From: DASQVO01 sp035640715
GTDB lineage: Bacteria; Actinomycetota; Actinomycetes; Streptosporangiales; Streptosporangiaceae
DNA: 16,743 nt
Direction of reading: 5' to 3'
NCBI GenBank assembly: GCA_035640715.1
Contig: DASQVO010000432.1
Coordinates: 1-16,743, forward strand
The notes beneath the pieces were generated by a model. That model worked only from the letters and a program-made list of their open reading frames with translations, made no database searches and had not been told where the DNA came from. Of the stretch, positions 7,060-13,309 are shown one piece after another (the first letter of the stretch is position 1; the number at the start of each line of letters is the position of its first letter). The position numbers and the translations under genes were made by a program.

Positions 7060-7164
7060 GTCCACCGGATCTTCGTTGAGGAAGTCGTCCTCGCCGAGGT
7101 CATGGGCTGGGCCTACACGGACTACGCCGCCCGTACGAAGCGGCTTGTGCCGAGATTGTGGTGA
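7060..7164 (+). pseudogene. C-terminal tail of an isoprenylcysteine methyltransferase-like protein
   Basis: The plus strand ends a frame with VHRIFVEEVVLAEVMG, then YTDYAARTKRLVPRLW and TGA. This is the characteristic C-terminus of the ICMT/phospholipid methyltransferase family (R-I-x-x-E-E, G-x-x-Y-x-x-Y-x-x-R-T-x-R-L-x-P-x-L/V-W). The membrane part and the rest of the SAM-binding region are absent. It lies about 90 bp after the nucleotidyltransferase fragment, as if the sequence between two neighbouring genes had been deleted. Confidence 0.65.
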
Positions 7165-7294
7165 CGATGACATGAGAAGGTTCGTGTCACCGCTGACGGC
7201 GGAAAGTGACATTTCGCTGCCGGGACCTGGGCTGTCCCGGTTGGCGATCGATCCTGGTTCATCCCAGGTCGTGAGGACCGCGGACACCAAGCGC
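7165..7294. other. Intergenic region upstream of the SARP gene
   Basis: No gene is visible. Short inverted arms occur (CCGGGA with TCCCGG around 7220-7240; CCTGG with CCAGG around 7252-7267). The promoter of the SARP gene is probably here or just downstream, but I see no clear -35/-10 pair. Confidence 0.4.
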
Positions 7295-7328
7295 CAGGGC
7301 CAATAGGGGTTATTCAACCCCTGCCCTG
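7295..7328 (+). promoter_or_regulatory. Two-part inverted repeat before the SARP gene
   Basis: CAGGGC-caata-GGGGTT-attc-AACCCC-t-GCCCTG forms two stacked 6-bp stems with a 4-nt loop and an asymmetric bulge. It ends 59 nt before the SARP start codon. It could be an operator, a leader RNA hairpin, or a terminator for transcription arriving from the left. No T-run follows it. Confidence 0.45.
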
Positions 7329-7387
7329 GAGCGGGCCTCGGACGGCAGGCTGTAGGGGACGGAAGGAACTCGGACGGGAAGAATCAG

Positions 7388-8218
7388 ATGTTCCGTGAAG
7401 TGAGGTTCGAAGTGCTCGGGCCCGTGCGCGGATGGCACGGGAAAGCAAAGCTTGAGCTCGGGTCGCCGCAGCAGCGGGCCGTGCTGGCGATGCTGCTGCT
7501 CGCGCGCGGCAGGCAGGTTTCACTGGGCGCCCTCATCGACGGCTTGTGGGGAGCGGACATGCCCCGGTCGGCCGCGGGAACCATCCGCACTTATGTCTCG
7601 CGCCTGCGCCGCCTGGTGAATACGAAGGCCGCGGGAGAGGCCGGGCAGCTGATCGAGTCGATCGGCGACGGCTACGTGCTCCGGCTCGGCTCAGCGGTTC
7701 TTGACCTTGACGCGTTCGAGCAGTGGCTGAGCGAGGGGCGCGCGGCGCGAGGCCATCACGACGCCGCGCGCGGTGCCCGGCTTCTGCGCGACGCGCTCGG
7801 GTTGTGGCGTGGTGTCGCGCTGGCGGGAGTTCCGGGCCCGTACGCCGATTCGCGCCGGGTGCCGCTGACGGAGCTGCACATGGCGGCGACGGAGGAAAAG
7901 CTGGCGGCTGACATCTCGCTGGGCGAGCACGCGGCGGCGATCGCCGAGCTGCGGGCGCTGCTGGCGGAGCATCCCTTCCGCGAAGGGCTCAGCGAGCTGC
8001 TCATGCTCGCGCTGTACAAGTCCGGCCGCCAGGCCGAGGCGCTCGACGTCTTCGACAGCATGCGGCACAGGCTGGGTGCGGAGCTCGGGATCGATCCGGG
8101 GCCATCGCTGCAGACGATGCATCAGCGCGTCTTGCGGGCCGACCGCCACCTCATGGATGGGGCTGACCTGCGTCCCGCGCGCCTCGCCCGCCCGGTGGGC
8201 GCGTCCATGGTGGCCTGA
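7388..8218 (+). CDS. SARP family transcriptional regulator (AfsR/DnrI-type DNA-binding plus BTAD)
   Basis: The 276-residue protein has the two-part SARP structure. An OmpR-type winged helix at about residues 5-100 contains LGSPQQRAVLAMLLLARG and TIRTYVSRLRRLV, and ends in the wing IGDGYVLRL. A bacterial transcriptional activator domain at about 107-252 contains LLAEHPFREGLSELLMLALY, GRQAEALDVFDSMRHRL and LGIDPGPSLQ. SARPs bind direct heptamer repeats near the -35 region and recruit RNA polymerase, usually switching on antibiotic clusters. No biosynthetic cluster is visible here. ATG 7388 is preceded by GGGAAG. The gene runs in the same direction as the STAND-LuxR gene 373 bp downstream and may work with it. 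Confidence 0.93.
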   Translation: MFREVRFEVLGPVRGWHGKAKLELGSPQQRAVLAMLLLARGRQVSLGALIDGLWGADMPRSAAGTIRTYVSRLRRLVNTKAAGEAGQLIESIGDGYVLRLGSAVLDLDAFEQWLSEGRAARGHHDAARGARLLRDALGLWRGVALAGVPGPYADSRRVPLTELHMAATEEKLAADISLGEHAAAIAELRALLAEHPFREGLSELLMLALYKSGRQAEALDVFDSMRHRLGAELGIDPGPSLQTMHQRVLRADRHLMDGADLRPARLARPVGASMVA

Positions 8219-8235
8219 TGCTGCGCGAGGCGACC

Positions 8236-8495
8236 CTAGAAGCCAGGAGAGTCCGCCTGCCGCCGGAACGTGGTGGCGACGATGCCCTTCTCGCCCGTCG
8301 CCGACCGGACATGCTCAAGGGCGGCCCGCCTGATACCAAGCAGCGGACTCGTCAGGACGAGCGTCAGCGTGGGCAGCCACGCGGCATGCTACGCGGCCTC
8401 GTCCTTGAACTCGGTCGGGTACTCGCCCGCCATGGTATCCATGTGCGACAGCACGCGATGGCAGGGCACGAACACGTCCTCGCACGTCAGCGTTC
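8236..8495 (-). pseudogene. Decayed acyl-CoA dehydrogenase-like flavoprotein gene
   Basis: On the minus strand one frame reads TLTCEDVFVPCHRVLSHMDT, then MAGEYPTEFKDEAA. A TAG at 8389-8391 follows, then, in the same frame, HAAWLPTLTLVLTSPLLGIR, ALEHVRSATGEKGIV and TTFRRQADSPGF, with a second TAG at 8236-8238. The order DVFVPxHRV, SPLLGxxRAALEHV and TTFxRQADSxxF fits the C-terminal half of acyl-CoA dehydrogenase-fold monooxygenases. An internal stop, an early terminal stop and the missing N-terminal half show it is dead. It lies antisense in the gap between the two regulator genes. Confidence 0.65.
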
Positions 8496-8558
8496 GCCAT
8501 GACCGCGGCGCAGTGACAGGCCCACCAGGACGGGGACGGGACCGGGGTTTGCGTACGG

Positions 8559-8592
8559 GGTGACGGCGCCAGCATCGGCTAGTCTGCTTGAG
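8559..8592 (+). promoter_or_regulatory. Candidate leaderless promoter of the STAND-LuxR gene
   Basis: TAGTCT at 8580-8585 matches the TANNNT -10 pattern and is followed by 6 bases before the GTG at 8592, so transcription should begin at the start codon. A poor -35 candidate, GGTGAC (8559-8564), has a short 15-nt spacer. No Shine-Dalgarno sequence precedes the GTG, which supports a leaderless mRNA. Confidence 0.35.
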
Positions 8593-11012
8593 TGACACGG
8601 GCCGAGCAGGCCGCGAGCCGCACGACAGGGATTTGGGCGCCGCTGACGAGCTTCGTGGGCCGGGCGCATGACGCCGCCCAGCTAACCGGGCTGCTTGAAA
8701 ACTACCAGCTGGTAACAGTGACCGGCCCTGGCGGCGTAGGCAAGAGCCGCCTAGTGACTGAGGTGGCGCGCCAGGTCCAGGGCCTGTTTCCCGACGGGGT
8801 GTGGTTCATCGAGTTGGGCGCCGTCGCGGACGCGGCACAGGTGCCGGCCGACGTGATGTCCGCCTTGGGGGTGCAGCAGGATCCCGGCAGACCACCGCTT
8901 GAGGTGCTCGCGGAGACGCTGGCACCGCGGCGATTGCTGCTCATCCTGGATAACTGCGAGCACGTGCTCTCCACGGTCGCGGATCTTTGCGGGGCGCTGC
9001 TCACCAGCGCCGACGAAGTGCATGTGCTGGCGACCAGCCGGGAGCAGTTCGGGGTGGCCGGGGAAGCCAGGTACCGGCTGTCGCCGCTTGAGCTGCCGGG
9101 CTCCGACGAGCCCGATGCAGTGCGCCTGTCGGCGGCGGTGGCACTCTTTGCTGAGCGTGCTGGTCAGGCAGACCCTCGTTTCACCCTCAGCCCGGAGTAC
9201 GCTCCGCTGGTCGCACGTGTGGTGGCGCGGCTGGACGGGATGCCACTGGCAATCGAGCTGGCGGCGGCACGGGTCGAGGCGCTGGGCATGGCCGGGCTGG
9301 CCGACCGGATCGACGACGCGCTGCGGCTGCTGAACGGCAAGGATCCGCAGGCCGCGGCCCGGCACAGGTCGCTAACCGCGGTGGCCGACTGGAGCTACCA
9401 GTTGCTCGCTGAGCCGGAGCAGCGGGTGTTCCGCCGGCTGGCAGTGTTCCCCGGCCCGTTCACGCTGGAGGCGGCGGAGGCCGTGGCCGGACCGGAAGCC
9501 GGTCCCATCGTGCTGCGCCTTGTCGACTGTTCGCTGCTGGTGCCGCCGCGGTCTGGTGCTGACCAGCGGACCAGGTACACGATGCTGCAGACCCTGCGCG
9601 CCTATGCCCTGACCCGGCTGCGGGATGCCGGCGAGGAACAGGAAGCCACGTCAGCGCTGGCCGCATTCGCATGGTCGGTGGCCGAGCAGGCCGCCGCGGA
9701 ACTCGAGGCCAGCGCGACCGAACTCGCAGCCTTGCGCTGGCTGGACGCCGAGGACGCCACGCTGAGCCGCGCGTTGAGCTGGGCGCTTGAGCACGACCCT
9801 GATGGCGCCATGCGACTGGCCACCGCGCTGGTGCCGTGGCTGCGCCTGCGCGGCCGCCTTGTCGAGGCCCGGGAACGCCTGAGCGCCGCCGTCGCGCGCT
9901 CCTCCCCGGCCGACGAGACCTGGGCCAAAGCACAGCTCTTGCTGGGGTTTCTGTCGTCAGATTCCGTCGATTCGGCCGACGGCGCGGATCACCACACGGC
10001 AGCCATCGAAGCCTATCGAAACAGAAAACCGTCACCTGTGCTCGTAGAGGCCCTGGCGGGCGGCCGGGCCATTGCACGGCTGAACCTGGGCGACATGGCC
10101 GGAGCTGTTCATGATGCCCGCCGCGCGCTAGCGCTGGCCCGTGAACTGGGCGATGCGGCGAGCGAACTTTTCGCGCTGACAGCCCTGAGTGTCACCGCCT
10201 ATTACGCGGGCGACGCGGCGGAGGCGCTGGACTGGACCCGGCAGGCGCAAGAACTCCTGCCGCTGGATATCCGCGGCCATGTGGCTCGCTGGTGCCATTA
10301 TGTCTTGGCGCTGGTACTGACCGAAATCGGCGTGCTTGACTCCGCCCGTCGCGTGTGCGCCGCTGGGCTGGCGCTATCACGCCAGGTGGATGACCTAACG
10401 AACTTGGTTCCATTGCTCGAGGTAATGGCGGATCTCGAGCTCCTGGCAGGCAACCCGGCCAACGCCGGGGTATACCTGGGAGAGGCGGTCGGTATCGCCT
10501 CCCGGATTGGCCACAGCCTGTCTCTGGCCAGCCTCATCGAGCACTGCGGGTATCTGTGCGCCGCGACCAGGCGCTGGGCTGACGCCGTTACGCTCTGGGC
10601 AGCTCTTGCCGCGGCCTTGAAACGCCGTGGGCGGCCAACCAGACCCGTGAATGAAGGGCGCCACGCGGAATACATGCGGCAGATCGAGCAGGCGCTTGAG
10701 CCTGGCCAGCTGCGCGAGGCCGAAGAGCGCGGAGCCATGATGCCGTTGTCCGCCGCCGCCGAACTCGCCATCATGGTCGCGACCGCGGCAGGGGAGGAAT
10801 CCCAGGGGCCCGCTCCGGGAAAGCCGCTGAGTCCCCGGGAGAGGGAGCTGGTCACCCTGGTCGCCCAGGGCCACACCAATGCGGAGATCGCGGCCCAGCT
10901 TTACATCAGCATCCGGACCGTGGCCTCCCACCTGGACAGGATCCGGGACAAGACCGGGCATCGCCGCCGCGCCGACCTCACCCGCCTCGCCCTTGAGGAG
11001 AGCCTGGTCTAG
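8592..11012 (+). CDS. STAND ATPase (NB-ARC-like) regulator with TPR-like region and C-terminal LuxR DNA-binding domain
   Basis: The 806-residue protein opens with FVGRAHDAAQL, followed by Walker A GPGGVGKS (45-52), Walker B LLLILDNCEHV (115-125), the ATSRE sensor (147-151) and GMPLAIELAAARVEAL (216-231). These are the landmarks of AfsR/MalT-type STAND ATPases. A winged-helix-like part with FRRLAVFPGPFTLEAAEAV follows near 285-305. A long helical TPR-like region spans about 340-700. A GerE/LuxR helix-turn-helix occupies about 745-806 (LSPRERELVTLVAQGHTNAE, then TVASHLDRIRDKTGHRRRAD). Such proteins use nucleotide binding as a switch and oligomerise to activate transcription. The GTG start fits the leaderless promoter. 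With the SARP upstream, the pair looks like an AfsR protein divided in two and given a LuxR output. The ligand is unknown. Confidence 0.93.
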   Translation: MTRAEQAASRTTGIWAPLTSFVGRAHDAAQLTGLLENYQLVTVTGPGGVGKSRLVTEVARQVQGLFPDGVWFIELGAVADAAQVPADVMSALGVQQDPGRPPLEVLAETLAPRRLLLILDNCEHVLSTVADLCGALLTSADEVHVLATSREQFGVAGEARYRLSPLELPGSDEPDAVRLSAAVALFAERAGQADPRFTLSPEYAPLVARVVARLDGMPLAIELAAARVEALGMAGLADRIDDALRLLNGKDPQAAARHRSLTAVADWSYQLLAEPEQRVFRRLAVFPGPFTLEAAEAVAGPEAGPIVLRLVDCSLLVPPRSGADQRTRYTMLQTLRAYALTRLRDAGEEQEATSALAAFAWSVAEQAAAELEASATELAALRWLDAEDATLSRALSWALEHDPDGAMRLATALVPWLRLRGRLVEARERLSAAVARSSPADETWAKAQLLLGFLSSDSVDSADGADHHTAAIEAYRNRKPSPVLVEALAGGRAIARLNLGDMAGAVHDARRALALARELGDAASELFALTALSVTAYYAGDAAEALDWTRQAQELLPLDIRGHVARWCHYVLALVLTEIGVLDSARRVCAAGLALSRQVDDLTNLVPLLEVMADLELLAGNPANAGVYLGEAVGIASRIGHSLSLASLIEHCGYLCAATRRWADAVTLWAALAAALKRRGRPTRPVNEGRHAEYMRQIEQALEPGQLREAEERGAMMPLSAAAELAIMVATAAGEESQGPAPGKPLSPRERELVTLVAQGHTNAEIAAQLYISIRTVASHLDRIRDKTGHRRRADLTRLALEESLV

Positions 11013-11114
11013 GACTGTCCGATGACACGCTTCTCGGCCCGGTGAGGTGGCTCTGAGCTGGCCGGCCTTATCAAGTGGCAGGCCGTAGGTCTGCGGTTTG
11101 CCATCCAAGTTGGC

Positions 11115-11285
11115 CCGGCATTCCCGTCTGCTCATGCGGCCGAACGGGGCGCCCCCACCCCGATGCTGATGGCCTTGGGCGGGCACCGGCCGGTGCGCAG
11201 CCTGGCCAGGTATGCGAAGGTGCCGACCGAGGCTCTGGGCAAGTGGCAGGCCGAGAACGACCCCGCCGCGTGGAACCAGCGCTGA
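11115..11285 (+). pseudogene. C-terminal tail of a tyrosine recombinase (phage-type integrase)
   Basis: The plus strand reads AHAAERGAPTPMLMALGGHR, then PVRSLARYAKVPTEALGKWQ and AENDPAAWNQR, ending in TGA. This is the catalytic end of a tyrosine recombinase: the box II GHR and the nucleophile Tyr in LARYAK are both present. The rest of the catalytic domain and the whole DNA-binding part are missing, and no start codon is available. It is the scar of an integrated element whose other genes have gone. Confidence 0.75.
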
Positions 11286-11299
11286 ATACGGAGGGTAGT

Positions 11300-11324
11300 G
11301 GCCTCCGGCGGCAGACCGGAGGCC
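11300..11324 (+). terminator. Hairpin after the integrase tail
   Basis: GGCCTCCGG and CCGGAGGCC form a perfect 9-bp stem with a 7-nt loop, starting 15 nt after the integrase stop codon. There is no T-run, but GC-rich hairpins without one are common as actinomycete terminators. It may instead be an element-end structure. Confidence 0.5.
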
Positions 11325-11536
11325 GGTATCTACTTCCCGGTCGCCGTCCGTCAAGGGGGATCCGCCCGTGTCGCCGGTACCGCGTCCGGGCCCGTCGCAG
11401 CGTGCCCACGCCGGCGGGAAGCCGGGCCGCTTGCCGACGGGGAACGGCTGGCCGGCTGGCGCCATGGTGACGGCGTGGCCATGACAGTCATCGTGCTCTA
11501 CCACCTTTCGCTGGCCGGGCAGGCCAAACGCGGGTG
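11325..11536. other. Intergenic, no gene assigned
   Basis: A short plus-strand frame here contains MTVIVLYHLSLAGQAKRG near 11481, but it has no clear ribosome site, no family match I recognise, and runs antisense into the DUF4192 remnant. I treat the stretch as unassigned. Confidence 0.35.
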
Positions 11537-11898
11537 TCAGCACGGATCATCGGGCTGCTCATCATCGGCCGTCCCGTCGCCGGGCCCGTCGTCCTCCGCC
11601 GCCGCATAGCTGGCCGCGACCTCCTCCGGCGTCATCGGCAGCCGCGCCATCGCGGGCGGCACGCCGGCATCGATCAGGTCACGGAGCAGCAGCGCCATCG
11701 AATAGCCGGGGTCGGCGTCGAGCGCCCGGTCCAGTGCCACGTTGGCGAGCGCGCCGTTGCCCGACTGCCAGGCACAGAAGGCAAGCAGTCGTTAGTCTCA
11801 GGTCGCGGCGCAGCCGGTGTTTCCGCACAGGCGCGATTCGGGTGGCGCAGAACCGCAGGCAGCCAGTGTTCATCCGCCCGGAAACCGATTCCGCCCAT
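11537..11898 (-). pseudogene. Frameshifted C-terminal part of a DUF4192 protein
   Basis: The minus strand from 11791 to 11537 encodes LLAFCAWQSGNGALANVALD, RALDADPGYSMALLL and LPMTPEEVAASY, the signature end of actinobacterial DUF4192 proteins. An in-frame TAA at 11792-11794 cuts it off upstream. In another frame, 11898 to about 11825 gives ADEHWLPAVLRHPNRACAET, which resembles the stretch that normally precedes LLAFxAWQ. A small insertion or frameshift near 11795-11820 would rejoin the two. No N-terminal part is present. DUF4192 function is unknown. The closing stop is at 11537-11539. Confidence 0.65.
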
Positions 11899-12088
11899 GC
11901 GGGAGCCGCCGGTACGGGCACGCGCGAACGGCGGACGGATGGTGGAGCTTTCCCTGCATCACCGGGGCGGTTCTTGATGCAGCTGGCCGCGGGCTGCGTA
12001 GCCGTGGCCGGCGTGGCCTGCCTGAGCAGCTCGGCGATCGCGGCGGAATCCGAGCGGGGTGAGGGGATGCCGGTACCGTCGGCCGGGG
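11899..12088 (-). other. Coding-like stretch between DUF4192 remnant and lipoprotein gene
   Basis: In one minus-strand frame this reads LWLTPADGTGIPSPRSDSAA, then IAELLRQATPATA. It has strongly GC-biased third positions and overlaps the end of the lipoprotein gene in a different frame. There is no start codon with a ribosome site, and I do not recognise the sequence. It may be more of the decayed DUF4192 region or of another lost gene. Confidence 0.3.
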
Positions 12089-13309
12089 TCAGCCAGAGGA
12101 GCCGTAGGGGATGCCGACCTTGATCGTCTGGACTGCCGTCCAGGAATGATGGCCAGGCGCGGCCGCCCAGACCGTGAGCTGGCTGCCGTGAACGGCGAGC
12201 GCCTCGGCCTGCCCAGCCGGTCCTGGCACGATCGTGACTGTCCTGGAGGGAACCGCGGGGAAACACTGCCACCGGCTGCCCGGCGTCTGGCACATCTCCA
12301 GCCGACCCGCTCCCGTGGAGCGGAGTAGCACGTAGATCTCGCCTCCCGGCCCCGGACCAGCCGTCAGCACCTGGGCGGTTCCGGTCGCGAGCGGTGCGGT
12401 CAGCGTCCAGTGCTGCCCCGGGCTGCCCGGCGGCCCGGCCCTGGCCCATGCGCCGACGACGTAATTGCCACCGTTGGCGCTGGCGGCGAGCACTGCTGCC
12501 GTGCCCGCTTGCGTGGTGGTCAGCCGGAGCACCCGCACCGTATCCGCGTGCAGCGACGGAGGAAGCGCCGGTCCCGCTGGCTGCCAGGAGGAGCGGGCGA
12601 AGCTGAAGATCCCGGCGGCACCGGGCCTGCCGCACGCCGCCCCGGCAAGCGGCGTGCCAGAAGCGGTAACTGTCACCGCCGTCAGCGCGCTCACCCGGCA
12701 CGCCTGCGCTGCAGGCTCGCTGGCCAGCGACGGCGCCACGATGAGCTCCGTCCACCGGCCGCCGCCGTCGGCCGAGGAATATAGGGTGCCGCCGTCGGCG
12801 GCGGTGAGCCCGAGCAGCCTTCCGCCCGGCCCCGCAGCCAGGGCGTCCGGGTCGGCAGCGAACCCGCCCGGCAGCACGCCGGGCAGCGCCGACCAGCTCC
12901 GCCCGCCGTCGGCGGTGGCGGCAAGCGGCGAGAAGCTTAGGTGCTGGCTGGGCCGGAATCCGGCCGTCAGCGACAGGCCGCCGCCGACCGCCGCGACGAG
13001 CCCTCCATTGTCGGCAACGCCCGGCGGGGTGACCAGCGCCCATCGGGCCGTTCCGGCCGGCCGCAGGAACAGCTCCCAGAACAGGTTGGTCCCGGACGTG
13101 CCCATCGGCACCACCGCCCAGGTACCGGCGCTGCTCGTTACCGGCACGCTGAGCTGCGGCTGCGCCGCGATGGTCACGGCCGACAGCGTCTGTTGGCCGG
13201 CCTGGCCAGCGCCGCATCCCGCGACGGCGGCAGTGCACGCGGGGAGGCACGCGAGCAGGCACGCGATCATGAGACTGGCGCGAGAGGGCCTGGACCGGCG
13301 CACGCTCAT
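12089..13309 (-). CDS. Exported lipoprotein with Asp-box beta-propeller repeats
   Basis: The 406-residue product has a basic N-terminus (MSVRRSRPSR), a hydrophobic segment and a lipobox VAGC, giving a predicted lipidated Cys32. It should be anchored to the outer face of the membrane. The mature part is rich in beta-strand and contains two Asp-box motifs, TADGGRSW (132-139) and SADGGGRW (179-186), as in sialidase/BNR-type beta-propellers. Later repeats are degenerate (for example QHWTLTAPLATG, GSRWQCFPAVPS, HSWTAVQTI). Its ATG overlaps the stop of the SCO fusion gene by 4 nt (ATGA, 13309-13306), so the two are translationally coupled and probably act together at the envelope. No catalytic residues of a sialidase are evident. 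A role as a scaffold or binding partner is inferred. Confidence 0.8.
   Translation of the reverse strand: MSVRRSRPSRASLMIACLLACLPACTAAVAGCGAGQAGQQTLSAVTIAAQPQLSVPVTSSAGTWAVVPMGTSGTNLFWELFLRPAGTARWALVTPPGVADNGGLVAAVGGGLSLTAGFRPSQHLSFSPLAATADGGRSWSALPGVLPGGFAADPDALAAGPGGRLLGLTAADGGTLYSSADGGGRWTELIVAPSLASEPAAQACRVSALTAVTVTASGTPLAGAACGRPGAAGIFSFARSSWQPAGPALPPSLHADTVRVLRLTTTQAGTAAVLAASANGGNYVVGAWARAGPPGSPGQHWTLTAPLATGTAQVLTAGPGPGGEIYVLLRSTGAGRLEMCQTPGSRWQCFPAVPSRTVTIVPGPAGQAEALAVHGSQLTVWAAAPGHHSWTAVQTIKVGIPYGSSG

Noticed and set aside
7180..7225. Sequence resembling the end of an insertion sequence (CACCGCTGACGGCGGAAAG)
   Set aside because: There is no transposase, no matching opposite end and no target duplication that I can see; the impression is too weak to annotate.
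10395..11543. A 382-codon minus-strand open frame
   Set aside because: It is antisense to the end of the STAND-LuxR gene and the integrase tail, has mixed composition and no recognisable domains.
11679..13262. A 527-codon minus-strand open frame overlapping the lipoprotein gene
   Set aside because: The alternative frame has a signal peptide, lipobox and Asp boxes. This one is arginine-rich and motif-free, except for the short coding-like part noted near 11899-12088.
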